Below, piece after piece: positions 7,807-17,705 of a DNA stretch of 64,000 nt. This DNA comes from Chloroflexota bacterium (GTDB lineage Bacteria; Chloroflexota; Anaerolineae; Anaerolineales; Villigracilaceae): NCBI GenBank assembly GCA_016223135.1, contig JACRPQ010000010.1, positions 186,001-250,000 on the forward strand. Direction: 5' to 3'. The first letter of the stretch is position 1; every line of letters begins with the position of its first letter. A model generated the notes under the pieces. That model was not told the origin of the DNA, did no database searches, and worked only from the letters and a program-made list of their open reading frames with translations. The translations under genes and the position numbers were made by a program.

Positions 7807-9195
7807 ATGGACCCAAATGATGTACTCGTAAAAGCAGAAACGCTTAGAAACAGTTTATCGAGCGGCTTCCGCGATGAAATTGTCAAATCGCTTTACAGTG
7901 AAGCGGAAAAGATTGCCCGGCGCGCCGTCAAAACTGCGCAAGAGAAAAAATACGACCTCGACCAAAAGATTGACCGCCTCGTCACTTCCCCGTTGACCGG
8001 CTTGCCCCTCATGTTGATTCTTCTGGGCATCATCATCTGGCTGACAGTCTCCGGTGCAAACGTGGTTTCGGAGGCGATTGCAAATGTCCTCTTTGGCATC
8101 GGCGGCTGGGGACGCGCCTTGTTCAATCAAATTGGCATACCCTGGTGGATCACCGGCTTCCTGTGGGACGGCGTCTATCTTGGGCTTGCCTGGGTGGTTA
8201 GCGTGATGCTCCCCCCGATGGCAATCTTTTTCCCCGCCTTTACTTTCCTCGAAGACCTCGGCTATCTTCCCCGCGTCGCATTCAACCTCGACTGGCTCTT
8301 CAAAAAAGCCGGCGCGCACGGCAAGCAATCGCTCACAATGGCAATGGGCTTTGGATGCAACGCCGCCGGCGTGGTGGCGACGCGCGTCATCGACTCGCCG
8401 CGCGAACGCCTGATTGCCATCCTCACCAACAACTTCGTCCCCTGCAATGGACGCTTCCCGACTTTAATCATGCTTGCTACTGTTTTCGTGGCGTCCGCCT
8501 TCCCCCCAGCCTTGACCTCCTTCGCAGCGGCTGGAGCAGTGGTCGGTGTGGTGTTGATCGGCGTTGCGTTCACATTCCTGATGTCGTGGCTGTTATCCCG
8601 CACCGTACTGAAAGGTGAAGCATCCGCCTTTACGCTTGAACTGCCGCCCTACCGCCGTCCCAATGTGACGCGCATCCTTTATACATCCATCATTGACCGC
8701 ACCATTTTCGTGTTATGGCGCGCCATGCAAACCGCCGCTCCCGCCGGCGCGGTTATCTGGATTTTGGCAAACATTCATATCGGCGATTCCAATTTGGCGC
8801 GCCTGATTGCCGACTGGCTGAATCCGGTCGGTCTGCTGCTCGGTTTGGATGGCGTCATTCTGCTCGCTTATATCATTGCCATCCCCGCCAACGAAATCGT
8901 CGTTCCCACCATGATGATGGTCTATATGGGCGCCGGCATGATGATTGACGCTCCCGCCACCAGTGCCGGCATCTACAACCTGCTTGTCGTGCAAAATGGC
9001 TGGACCATGCTCACGGCGGTCAACCTGATGTTGTTTGCCCTGCTGCACAACCCTTGCGCCACAACCATCATCACCATTTACAAAGAGACCAAGAGTTACA
9101 AATGGGCGGCGGTCAGTGTGCTGATTACGCTTGGCACAGCATTCATCGTCACATTTCTTACCGCCAGTTTTGCCCGCCTCATGGGCTGGGCGTGA
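7807..9195 (+). CDS. feoB: FeoB membrane permease domain (split FeoB, part 2)
   Basis: A 462-residue polytopic membrane protein equal to the transmembrane half of FeoB. A soluble N-terminal stretch of about 60 residues is followed by around nine to ten helices in two Gate motifs. Conserved pieces include FTFLEDLGYLPRVAF, MGFGCNAAGV, ESPRER-like DSPRERLIAIL, NNFVPCNGRFPTL and HNPCATTI. The cysteines in GFGCN and VPCNGR are those proposed for the Fe(II) path. AAAGGA precedes the ATG at 7807. Together with the preceding GTPase it should form a complete Fe(II) importer. It converges with uvrB. Confidence 0.9.
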   Translation: MDPNDVLVKAETLRNSLSSGFRDEIVKSLYSEAEKIARRAVKTAQEKKYDLDQKIDRLVTSPLTGLPLMLILLGIIIWLTVSGANVVSEAIANVLFGIGGWGRALFNQIGIPWWITGFLWDGVYLGLAWVVSVMLPPMAIFFPAFTFLEDLGYLPRVAFNLDWLFKKAGAHGKQSLTMAMGFGCNAAGVVATRVIDSPRERLIAILTNNFVPCNGRFPTLIMLATVFVASAFPPALTSFAAAGAVVGVVLIGVAFTFLMSWLLSRTVLKGEASAFTLELPPYRRPNVTRILYTSIIDRTIFVLWRAMQTAAPAGAVIWILANIHIGDSNLARLIADWLNPVGLLLGLDGVILLAYIIAIPANEIVVPTMMMVYMGAGMMIDAPATSAGIYNLLVVQNGWTMLTAVNLMLFALLHNPCATTIITIYKETKSYKWAAVSVLITLGTAFIVTFLTASFARLMGWA

Positions 9196-9200
9196 CCCCG

Positions 9201-9250
9201 CTCACTGCTCACTGATTACTGATCACTGATTACTGATTACTCGATCACTT
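9201..9250. repeat. AGTGATC/AGTAATC-type tandem repeat, T3
   Basis: About six 7-bp units (ACTGATT, ACTGATC) between the convergent feoB and uvrB genes. The same unit recurs at 50076, 54001 and 61550. Confidence 0.85.
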
Positions 9251-9252
9251 CT

Positions 9253-11289
9253 TCACTCATCCCCCGTCATCAACTTGATTCGCTCCCATGGCTTCAGGTT
9301 TTCATCTTCCGCCAGCAGGCTCTTCAAATCGAACAACTCGTCGCGTAAAGCGGCGGCGCGCTCGAACTCCAAATTCTTCGCCGCCTCTTTCATCTGCTTT
9401 TCCAGTTCGTGAATAATCTGTTTCAACTCGTTGCGCGGAATGGCGCCCTTATCCCGCGTCTTGTACTCGCCGCGCATTTCCGCCACAGCCTTTTGAGAGA
9501 ACTCCTCGGTCAGGTCGTGAATCGCTTTGTGAATACTGATGGGGATGATGCCGTGTTCCTCATTGTACCTCAACTGCTTGGCGCGGCGGCGGTTGGTCTC
9601 GTCAATGGCGCGTTTCATCGAGTCGGTCACCCTGTCGGCGTACATAATGACCCGTCCGTTAACGTGACGCGCGGCGCGCCCAATGGTCTGGATGAGCGCC
9701 GTGTCCGAACGCAGAAAGCCCTCCTTATCCGCATCCAAAATCCCCACCAGCGACACTTCAGGCAGGTCGAGTCCCTCGCGCAGGAGATTAATCCCAACCA
9801 CCACATCGAAGATCCCCAGCCGCAAATCACGCAGGATGCCCACCCGCTCGAGCGTCTCCACCTCCGAATGCAGATAGTGGACTTTGATGCCCAATTCCTG
9901 CAGGTACTCGGATAAGTCCTCCGCCATGCGCTTGGTCAACGTGGTGACCAGGACGCGCTCGCCTCTTTCGACCCTCAGCCTGATCTCTCCGACCAAATCA
10001 TCCACCTGCCCTTTGGTGGGACGCACCTCCACCTCAGGGTCCACCAGCCCCGTCGGGCGGATAATCTGCTCGACGACCTGCTCCGCCTTGCTCATCTCAT
10101 ACGGACCCGGCGTGGCGGAAGTGTAGATTGTGGTTCCCATCACCTGCTCGAACTCATCGAACTTCAGTGGACGGTTATCGAGCGCGCTCGGCAGGCGGAA
10201 GCCATACTCGACCAGCGTCTCCTTGCGCGAACGGTCGCCGTTATACATGCCGCGAATCTGCGGTACGGTCATGTGACTCTCGTCAATGACGAGCAGGTAA
10301 TCGGTAGGCAGAAAGTCAATCAGCGTCCAGGGATGCGTACCGGGCGCGCGGCGGTCAAGGTGACGGGAGTAGTTCTCGATGCCGGAGCAGTAACCCACTT
10401 CCTTGAGCATTTCCAGGTCATAACGGGTGCGCTGTTCGAGACGCTGCGCCTCGAGAAACTTGCCGCTCTCTTTGAACAATTTCAACCGCTCTTCCAGTTC
10501 CGCTTCAATATCGGCAATGGCGTCTTTCATCTTGTCGGCGGCGGTCAGGTATTGTTTGGCGGGGTAAATCGAAACTTCCTGCAATTCCTCATACACCTCT
10601 CCTGTCAGAGGATTGAACTGCGTGATGCGCTCCACTTCATCGCCGAAGAAAGCGATGCGGAAGCCGCGCCTATCCTCGTAGGCGGGGATGATTTCCAACG
10701 TGTCGCCGCGCACGCGGAAAGTGCCGGCGCGCAGTTCCATATCGTTGCGTTGATACTGCGACTCGATCAACTGACGGAGCAGAGCGTTGCGGCGGTACAA
10801 CTCCCCCACCTGCAGGGTCACTGTGCCTTTGCCAAATTCTTCCGGGCTTCCCAAGCCATAAATGCACGAAACGGAGGCGACAATGATGACATCCCGCCGT
10901 GACATTAACGCAGTGGTGGCGGCAAGGCGCAGGCGTTCGATCTCCTCGTTGATTTCAGTCTCTTTTTCGATGTAGAGATCGTGACGCGGAACGTATGCCT
11001 CCGGCTGATAGTAATCATAGTAAGAGACAAAATATGAAACCGCATTCTGAGGGAAAAACTCTTTGAACTCGGCGTAGAGTTGCGCGGCGAGCGTCTTGTT
11101 GTGCGCCATAATCAGAGCGGGACGCTGCACCTCCTGGATGACCGAAGCGATGGTGAACGTCTTACCGGTGCCGGTGGCGCCAAGCAGGACCTGATGCTTC
11201 ATGCCTTTCCTCACGCCTTCCACGAGGCTGCGGATGGCTTCGGGCTGATCGCCCATGGGCTGAAAGGGGGCTTGTAATTTGAATTCCAT
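9253..11289 (-). CDS. uvrB: UvrB, excinuclease ABC subunit B
   Basis: A complete 678-residue UvrB. It carries Walker A GATGTGKT, the damage-probing beta-hairpin [13 protein letters not shown], Walker B DESH, helicase motifs ([32 protein letters not shown]) and a C-terminal UVR motif ([20 protein letters not shown]) that contacts UvrC. In nucleotide excision repair UvrB is loaded by UvrA, verifies damage and recruits UvrC. It is a lone gene, without uvrA or uvrC beside it. Upstream lies a palindrome GAAC-N4-GTTC next to a TACAAT box, indicating LexA control. Confidence 0.97.
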   Translation of the reverse strand: MEFKLQAPFQPMGDQPEAIRSLVEGVRKGMKHQVLLGATGTGKTFTIASVIQEVQRPALIMAHNKTLAAQLYAEFKEFFPQNAVSYFVSYYDYYQPEAYVPRHDLYIEKETEINEEIERLRLAATTALMSRRDVIIVASVSCIYGLGSPEEFGKGTVTLQVGELYRRNALLRQLIESQYQRNDMELRAGTFRVRGDTLEIIPAYEDRRGFRIAFFGDEVERITQFNPLTGEVYEELQEVSIYPAKQYLTAADKMKDAIADIEAELEERLKLFKESGKFLEAQRLEQRTRYDLEMLKEVGYCSGIENYSRHLDRRAPGTHPWTLIDFLPTDYLLVIDESHMTVPQIRGMYNGDRSRKETLVEYGFRLPSALDNRPLKFDEFEQVMGTTIYTSATPGPYEMSKAEQVVEQIIRPTGLVDPEVEVRPTKGQVDDLVGEIRLRVERGERVLVTTLTKRMAEDLSEYLQELGIKVHYLHSEVETLERVGILRDLRLGIFDVVVGINLLREGLDLPEVSLVGILDADKEGFLRSDTALIQTIGRAARHVNGRVIMYADRVTDSMKRAIDETNRRRAKQLRYNEEHGIIPISIHKAIHDLTEEFSQKAVAEMRGEYKTRDKGAIPRNELKQIIHELEKQMKEAAKNLEFERAAALRDELFDLKSLLAEDENLKPWERIKLMTGDE

Positions 11290-11345
11290 GGTTGTTGGGG
11301 ATAGGATGCGCTCTCGCTCCGTACAGGATGGGAAGCGTCAATTTT

Positions 11346-11357
11346 GAACGTGTGTTC
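11346..11357. promoter_or_regulatory. LexA/SOS-type box upstream of uvrB
   Basis: GAACGTGTGTTC, a perfect GAAC-N4-GTTC palindrome, matches the LexA (DinR) box known from Gram-positive bacteria. It lies immediately downstream of a TACAAT -10-like box (complement of 11359-11364) and so would cover the uvrB transcription start. Confidence 0.6.
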
Positions 11358-11544
11358 TATTGTATCACACGCAGAAAAAAAGCCGCAGCATGACTTCTCG
11401 AAATCGCTTGTCGAAGCAAGTCCAATCCTTCCAGCGAAAATGACAGGCACAAGCAAAAACACCAATCTGGAAAATTCCTTCGCGCCTTGCTTGACAATCC
11501 CCAAGTCACCAAGTAAAATTCCGCACGCTTAACAACAGAATATC

Positions 11545-11617
11545 GCCGAGATAGCTCAGTTGGTAGAGCACGCGACTGAAAATCGCGGTGTCCACAGTTC
11601 GATTCTGTGTCTCGGCA
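11545..11617 (+). tRNA. tRNA-Phe (GAA)
   Basis: Full cloverleaf: acceptor GCCGAGA with TCTCGGC, discriminator A, D-arm GCTCAGTTGGTAGAGC, anticodon stem CGCGA/TCGCG with loop CTGAAAA (anticodon GAA), T-arm CACAGTTCGATTCTGTG. CCA is not encoded. Confidence 0.96.
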
Positions 11618-11643
11618 CTCTCGGCTGAAAGCTAGTCGAAAGC

Positions 11644-11715
<72 letters not shown>

Positions 11716-11729
11716 CAGGTCTTTAACAC

Positions 11730-11801
11730 GGCGTCGTGGCCAAGTGGTAAGGCAAGGGTCTGCAAAACCCTCATTCAGGGGTTCGAATCCCCTCGACGCC
11801 T
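11730..11801 (+). tRNA. tRNA-Cys (GCA)
   Basis: Acceptor GGCGTCG with CGACGCC, loop CTGCAAA (anticodon GCA), T-arm GGGGTTCGAATCCCC, discriminator T as usual for Cys. CCA is not encoded. Confidence 0.96.
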
Positions 11802-11828
11802 TTTTATGCTCAATTTCGTACTTCAACT

Positions 11829-11853
11829 GACGCCGCAAGGCGTCTTTTGTTTT
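11829..11853 (+). terminator. Terminator of the tRNA cluster
   Basis: GACGCC, loop GCAA, GGCGTC, then TTTTGTTTT. A clean intrinsic terminator 27 bp after tRNA-Cys. Confidence 0.85.
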
Positions 11854-11854
11854 C

Positions 11855-11927
11855 TCTCTACTGTACATTTCTCTCTCAAATTTACGAAGGGAAAGCAGAC
11901 CTTTAGGGTTTCTGTGTACGGTAAAGA
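11855..11927 (+). repeat. Palindromic element family A, copy A3 (internally deleted)
   Basis: Both ends are kept (CTCTACTGTACATTTCTCTC and GTTTCTGTGTACGGTAAAGA) but about 30 bp including the left inner arm is missing compared with A2. Confidence 0.85.
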
Positions 11928-12049
11928 ATTTGTTTTTAGAAATATATCTGCAAGGCAGCCGCCCGTAGTTTATCTGCGCTTTGTTTTATAATCACCATAA
12001 TTTGGAAAGCCAGGGGCTGCTTGTCGTCATGATGAGGAATTGACCTGTG

Positions 12050-15000
12050 ATGAAGATACTTTACGTCGAGGATGAAATCGCGCACGTGGAATTGACGCAG
12101 CGCACGCTGGAGGATAACCTCGGAGCGGAGTTTGCCCTGTTTCATTGTGCATCCATCGCATCAGCATTGAACATTCTCGAACGCGAAGCAGATATTGATA
12201 TAGTTCTCTCAGATTTGCGCCTGCCGGACGGCTCGGGGCTGGACCTGTTGAGGAAGATCCAGGAAATGCCCATACCGCCGGCGGTAGTAATGGTGACCGG
12301 TCAGGGGGATGAGCAGGCGGCAGTCGCCGCACTCAAGGCGGGCGCCGCGGACTATCTCGTCAAACAGAGCGATTATTTGCACCGCCTGCCGGTGGTCATC
12401 ACCAACGCGGTGGCGCAGAACAGATTGGAACGCGAACAAGCAGCAAAACGCGAAGCCGAGGTGAGATACCAAACGCTGGTCGAACAAATGCCAGCGATCG
12501 TATTTTTGGACAAGGCTGATGAATTTGAAAAGACGCTTTACATTAGTCCCCGCATCGAGGAGCTTACCGGCTACACCCCTGCTGAATGGAAGTCGGATGA
12601 TTTCTTTTGGGAAAATCACATTCATCCTGAAGACCGGGAACGGATATTGGCGGCGGACAGAAGGTCGCACAAGAAGGGGGAACCTTTTTCAGAAGAATAT
12701 CGCTTTACCTGCAAAGACGGACGCGTCATCTGGCTCAAGGAAGACACGAATCTGATCCGTGATGAAAATGGTACTCCCTTATACTGGCAGGGAGTTCTGA
12801 TAGACATTACCAAAGACAAGGAAACCGAACGTGCCCTGCAGCGGCAGTTGCAGGAGTTAAGGGTTTTGAACGCCATTACTCTGGCTGGCACGGAAATCGC
12901 CTCTGAGGATGAAATTATCGAAAGAGTTGTTCAAATTGTCTCGTCGGTATACCACGAAGTGTGTGGTGTACTGCTGCTCAACAAGCAGGGAGATACACTG
13001 ATACCCCATCCATCCTATTTCGGCGCAAATATCGAAAACTGGAAGGATGGCGCCCCCATTACCCAGGGGGTTACCGGCAAGTCGGTCAGATTGGGCAAAT
13101 CCATTCGCTTGGGAGATGTATCACAGGAACCGTCATTTATCGAGATTGCCACAGGAATACACTCCGAACTGTGCGTTCCCATCCGCGTCAACAAGAAAAT
13201 CATTGGTGTGTTCAACGTCGAGAGTAAAAAACTCAACGCTTTTGACAAAGAGGATGAGCAGTTTTTGGAGACCGTGGCAGGAACGCTGGGAACAGCGCTG
13301 GAAAATGCGCGGCTGTACGAAACCGAACGCAAGCAGCGCATGGAAGCAGAAGCGCTACGCGAGGCAACAGCGTCTCTGAGCGCCTACATCGAGCTCCAAC
13401 CACTGCTCGATCAAATTTTGGTCTCTGCACAAAAGCTGGTTGCTTACGATAGCGCATCCATCTTCCTGGCAACTTCAGATGGCGATATGGAAATCGTTGC
13501 AACAAAAGGTTTCCCGCCTGAAGCCAACCTGGTCGGCAAAAGACTGGCAAACAAAGGCAAATGGACGGAACTGGTCAACACGCGACAGCCTATGATCACG
13601 GCAGATGTTCAGGTTGATCCGAATTTTGAGAAATGGGATGTTTCAGAGAAAATCCACGGGTGGTTGGGCTCTCCAATGATTTCGCGAGACGAGGTGGTGG
13701 GTTTCATCACCCTCGACAGTCATCGCCCCAACGCCTTCGCCGAACGTGACGCGACGCTCATTCAAACCTTTGCCAATTCCGCTGCGGTAGCCATTCAAAA
13801 CGCGATCTTGTTCAAAGCGGAACGCGAACAACGGCAGCGCGAAGAATCCATGCTGGAACTGATGCGCGTCACCACCTCCACGCTGGAATTGGACAAAATC
13901 ATGCAAACCATCCTCCAGCACATGCTGAATCTAATCCCTAGCGATTCAGGAACGATTCAGCTGCTGGAAGGCGAAAAACTGCGCATTGCCGCCACACAAG
14001 GTTTTCCCGCCGGCGTGCTTGCCCTCGGACAGATACTTCAAGTGAAGGACTCGGTCCTTAAGCAGCGCGCCATTTACACCCTCCAGCCAGTCTGGGTCAA
14101 TAACACGCACCAAGATCACGATTACAAATTCATCCAAGGCGTTGAAGACGTCAACTCATTCATGGTCATCCCCTTGATTTACAAGGGTGAAGTCATTGGG
14201 GTGGCAACCTTGGACAGCCGGCAAACCAACCGTTACACAGCCAAAGACGCTGAATTTGCCTTTGCCATTGCCAATCAAGCCGCTATTGCAATTGGAAATG
14301 CCCGGCTCTATCAGGAAGCCGTAAGGGCAGCGGAACGCCGCGCCATCCTGCATCGCATCAGTCAGGACATTGTCCGCTTTACACAAAACACCGAACAAAT
14401 CTACGCCGCCATCCATGAAGCAGCGGCAAAGTTAATGCCCTGCGATGTCTTCTTGATTTCAGTGGTCAACAACAACAAGACCCAAATCACAGCAGTCTAT
14501 GCAGTGGAGGCAGGAAAACGCTACACGCCAGAAAGCGTGCCCGTTGACAAGGGCTTCAGCGCCGACATCATCAACAGTGGAAAAAGCCTCATTCTGAAAG
14601 ATGAGACGGATATCCAAAAAACCAGGGCAGTCCGCTTTGGATCGCCCAAGCCCGTGCGTTCGGTGGTGGCGGTCCCCATGCGCATCGGTGAAAAGACCAT
14701 CGGCATGATCTCGGCGCAATCGTACGAACCGAATTCCTATGGAGAAGAGGAACGGGTTTTGCTGGAAATGCTTGCCACCCATGCGGCAACCGCCATTGAA
14801 AATGCGCGCCTCTTTCAAGGGGAAAGCCGCCGCACCCAAATCATCGAAACCATGGTGGAAATTGCCAATGAAATCGCCACCACACAAGACGTCATGCCCG
14901 TCCTCGAAAAAATCACACAGCGTACCCTCGATCTTCTGTACGCCAATCACGTCGCCATTTACTTGCTGCACGACGACAACCGCACTCTCAAAGTCATAAC

Positions 15001-17446
15001 CGCGCAGGGAAAACATAAACGCGAATTGTTCGCCCAGGTGCTGCACGTTGGAGAGGGCATCACCGGCAGTGTGGTAGCCAACGGCAAAGCCGAAATCATA
15101 GAGGTTGTTGCCAAAGATACCCGCCGTGTCCATCTCGCCGGCACGCCAGAAGAAGAATCAGCATACGAGACAATGATGTCTGCTCCGTTGATTCTGCGCG
15201 GCAAGTGTATTGGGGCGGTCAATGCCTGGCGTTTGCTCTCCAACGGCGTGTTCACCCGTGTCGAGTTAAGTTTTCTGACCAGCATTGCCAATCAAATTTC
15301 TGTTGCCATCGAATCATCGAATCTGTTCAAGGAAATTGTGCGGCGGGCGCAGGAAGCCGCCGCCATCGCTGAGGTGGGGCGCGAGATTTCCGCCACCCTG
15401 CAATTGGACGTAGTCCTCAACAAGATTGCCGTCTATGCCAAAGAACTGTTGAGCAGCGAAAGCAGCGCCGTTTACCTGCTCGACCCCTCAAAGCAGCTTT
15501 TGAAAGCCATCGCCGCCCAAGGCACCGAAGCCGAACAAATTATGAAATTCCCCCTGAAAGTGGGAGATGGCATTTTAGGCAGCATTGCCCTCAACAAAAG
15601 CGGAGAAATTGTCAACAACACCGAAAAAGACCCGCGTGCCATCGTCATTGAAGGCACAGAGTCAAATCCCCATGAGAACATCATGGGTGTACCAGTGATG
15701 GAAAAAGACCAACTGACCGGCCTGGTGGTGGTCTGGCGCAGCGGCGCAGATAACGAATACAAACTCTCCGATCTTAATTTCCTCGAAAGCCTCGCCCAGC
15801 AAGCCGCAACCGCCATCAAAAACGCGCGCCTCTACGACGAAGCGCAGCGCCGTCTCCAGGAAGTCGAAACCATCAACCGCCTTTCTTCCTCCCTGCGCGC
15901 CACACAATCCCAGACCGAAATGTGTAACATCCTGCTTGATGAGACCCTTGACCTGCTTCACACGCAAAGCGGCTCAGTCTGGATTCACGACCCATCCACC
16001 AACCTCATTGTTCAGCGCGCCGCAAGAGGCGCATCTGCTCAAACAAAGCACAAACATCTCCGACCCGACCAGGGCATTGTAGGACATGTACTCACCACCG
16101 GTAAAACACATATCTCCCCCGAACTCAAACACGACCCCTTGCTCTTCTTTGGTAACCGCGACGTGATTCCGGAAGGTTATCGAGGCGGCGGTATTCCCAT
16201 CAAATCAAGCGACGGCATCCTAGGCGTGCTGATGGTGCAGATTGAATCCAGCCGCCGCATGGAAGATCACATTCCGCTGCTCGAAACGCTCGCCGAAATC
16301 GCCGGCAATGCCATCCACCGCGCCGACCTGTTTGAGCAAAGCCAGGAACAGGTCCGAAAACTGACCACCCTGCGCGATATTGACTCCGCCATCGCCTCCT
16401 CCACTGACCTGCGCGTGACCCTCAACATCCTGATGGATCATACGCTCAAACACCTCAAAGTGGATGCAGTGGACATCCTAATTTATCACCCCGACCTGCA
16501 AAGCCTGACCTACCTGTGCAGCGCCGGCTTTCGTTCCGCCTCCCCCACCCGCCCCCTAACGAGACTCGGCGAAGGGCTGGCAGGGCAGGTCGTGATGAAA
16601 GGGCGCATCGAACATATCCCCGAACTTCAGGCAAGCGGAGAAATCGGACGCGACCCGCTGCTCATCCGCGAGGGATTCGTCTCTTACGTTGGCGTCCCTT
16701 TGATCGTGAAAGGGCAAATCAAAGGTCTCTTCGAAATTTTCAACCGTTCGCCGCTTACTCCCACGGAAGACTGGATGCAATTCATGCAAACACTCACCGG
16801 GCAAGCCGCCATCGCTATTGACAATTCCCACCTCTTCGAAAATATCCAACGTTCCAACCAGGAAATCCGCCAGGCATACGATACGACACTCGAAGGCTGG
16901 GCGCGCGCGCTTGAATTGCGTGACCGCGAGACCGAAGGTCACACCCGCCGCGTCACCCGCCTGACCATGGACCTGGCGCGCTACATGAACGTCAGCGAAG
17001 ACGCCCTCGTCCACATCTATCGCGGCGTGCTGCTGCATGACATTGGCAAAATGGGTGTGCCAGATCATATCCTGCGGAAAACAGGTCCCCTGACCGATAC
17101 GGAATGGTCTGAAATGCGCAAACATCCGCAATATGCCTACGACCTGCTCTCTCCCATCTCCTACCTGCGCCCCGCACTCGACATCCCCTACTGCCATCAC
17201 GAACACTGGGACGGCAGCGGCTACCCACGCGGCTTGAAAGGCGAACAAATTCCCCTGGCGGCGCGCATCTTCTCCGTCGTGGATATTTGGGACGCCCTGC
17301 TCTCCGACCGTCCCTACCGCAAAGCATGGCCCCGCGCAAAAGTCCTTGCCTACATCAAAAGCATCGCCGGCACCATTTTAGACCCTCAAGTGGTCGAGGC
17401 GTTTCTGAAGATGATTAGCGAACAAGAAGCAAAAAAAGATGAGTGA
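12050..17446 (+). CDS. REC-PAS-(GAF)x8-HD-GYP giant regulator
   Basis: A cytoplasmic protein of 1798 residues with no transmembrane helix. Residues 1-120 are a response-regulator receiver (ILYVEDE, phosphoacceptor in LSDLRLPDGSG, VTG, and Lys in YLVKQ). Residues about 140-265 are a PAS domain. Eight GAF domains start near residues 267, 428, 598, 762, 928, 1100, 1270 and 1434, each ending in a helix like AIENARLYE. Residues about 1600-1795 form an HD-GYP domain with HDIGKMG, CHHEHWDGSGYPRGLKGEQ and VVDIWDAL, so the c-di-GMP phosphodiesterase residues are intact. No histidine kinase is adjacent. ATG at 12050 was chosen; GTG at 12047 is equally possible. A terminator overlaps the stop codon. Confidence 0.92.
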   Translation: MKILYVEDEIAHVELTQRTLEDNLGAEFALFHCASIASALNILEREADIDIVLSDLRLPDGSGLDLLRKIQEMPIPPAVVMVTGQGDEQAAVAALKAGAADYLVKQSDYLHRLPVVITNAVAQNRLEREQAAKREAEVRYQTLVEQMPAIVFLDKADEFEKTLYISPRIEELTGYTPAEWKSDDFFWENHIHPEDRERILAADRRSHKKGEPFSEEYRFTCKDGRVIWLKEDTNLIRDENGTPLYWQGVLIDITKDKETERALQRQLQELRVLNAITLAGTEIASEDEIIERVVQIVSSVYHEVCGVLLLNKQGDTLIPHPSYFGANIENWKDGAPITQGVTGKSVRLGKSIRLGDVSQEPSFIEIATGIHSELCVPIRVNKKIIGVFNVESKKLNAFDKEDEQFLETVAGTLGTALENARLYETERKQRMEAEALREATASLSAYIELQPLLDQILVSAQKLVAYDSASIFLATSDGDMEIVATKGFPPEANLVGKRLANKGKWTELVNTRQPMITADVQVDPNFEKWDVSEKIHGWLGSPMISRDEVVGFITLDSHRPNAFAERDATLIQTFANSAAVAIQNAILFKAEREQRQREESMLELMRVTTSTLELDKIMQTILQHMLNLIPSDSGTIQLLEGEKLRIAATQGFPAGVLALGQILQVKDSVLKQRAIYTLQPVWVNNTHQDHDYKFIQGVEDVNSFMVIPLIYKGEVIGVATLDSRQTNRYTAKDAEFAFAIANQAAIAIGNARLYQEAVRAAERRAILHRISQDIVRFTQNTEQIYAAIHEAAAKLMPCDVFLISVVNNNKTQITAVYAVEAGKRYTPESVPVDKGFSADIINSGKSLILKDETDIQKTRAVRFGSPKPVRSVVAVPMRIGEKTIGMISAQSYEPNSYGEEERVLLEMLATHAATAIENARLFQGESRRTQIIETMVEIANEIATTQDVMPVLEKITQRTLDLLYANHVAIYLLHDDNRTLKVITAQGKHKRELFAQVLHVGEGITGSVVANGKAEIIEVVAKDTRRVHLAGTPEEESAYETMMSAPLILRGKCIGAVNAWRLLSNGVFTRVELSFLTSIANQISVAIESSNLFKEIVRRAQEAAAIAEVGREISATLQLDVVLNKIAVYAKELLSSESSAVYLLDPSKQLLKAIAAQGTEAEQIMKFPLKVGDGILGSIALNKSGEIVNNTEKDPRAIVIEGTESNPHENIMGVPVMEKDQLTGLVVVWRSGADNEYKLSDLNFLESLAQQAATAIKNARLYDEAQRRLQEVETINRLSSSLRATQSQTEMCNILLDETLDLLHTQSGSVWIHDPSTNLIVQRAARGASAQTKHKHLRPDQGIVGHVLTTGKTHISPELKHDPLLFFGNRDVIPEGYRGGGIPIKSSDGILGVLMVQIESSRRMEDHIPLLETLAEIAGNAIHRADLFEQSQEQVRKLTTLRDIDSAIASSTDLRVTLNILMDHTLKHLKVDAVDILIYHPDLQSLTYLCSAGFRSASPTRPLTRLGEGLAGQVVMKGRIEHIPELQASGEIGRDPLLIREGFVSYVGVPLIVKGQIKGLFEIFNRSPLTPTEDWMQFMQTLTGQAAIAIDNSHLFENIQRSNQEIRQAYDTTLEGWARALELRDRETEGHTRRVTRLTMDLARYMNVSEDALVHIYRGVLLHDIGKMGVPDHILRKTGPLTDTEWSEMRKHPQYAYDLLSPISYLRPALDIPYCHHEHWDGSGYPRGLKGEQIPLAARIFSVVDIWDALLSDRPYRKAWPRAKVLAYIKSIAGTILDPQVVEAFLKMISEQEAKKDE

Positions 17447-17471
17447 CGGCTGGCGTCACTCATCTTTTTTT
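17438..17471 (+). terminator. Intrinsic terminator overlapping the stop codon
   Basis: An 11-bp perfect stem GATGAGTGACG (17438-17448) with CGTCACTCATC (17454-17464), loop GCTGG, then seven T. The TGA stop codon is inside the left arm. Confidence 0.92.
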
Positions 17472-17486
17472 ATGCATCACTTCTTA

Positions 17487-17577
17487 TCTGCAAAAAGGTC
17501 GTTCTTCCCGCCGAGATCGCCGAGATATGGCAATGAAGACATCTACGCCTTCGGCGGCTCTGCGGTAGTTTTTTTTT
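17487..17577. repeat. Dispersed element family E, copy E1
   Basis: Begins CTGCAAAAAGGTCGTTCTTC and ends CTCTGCGGTAGTTTTTTTT. Related to 33561-33656 and 62897-63107; this copy is the most divergent. Confidence 0.65.
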
Positions 17578-17601
17578 CTAGCCACCCGGCACTTTTGTTT
17601 T

Positions 17602-17670
17602 AGGACGCAGATGAACGCTGATTTACGCTGATTTAAGTTCTTTTGCGTTTATCTGCGTTTTTCAGCGTCC
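17602..17670. repeat. Palindromic sequence (GGACGCAGATGAACGCTG type)
   Basis: An imperfect inverted repeat between GGACGCAGATGAACGCTG at the left and TATCTGCGTTTTTCAGCGTC at the right. It sits between the convergent HD-GYP and tyrS genes. Only one copy is seen here. Confidence 0.6.
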
Positions 17671-17705
17671 CATTTGAAACTGTCAGGTCGCTAGTTTTTT
17701 AGTCA

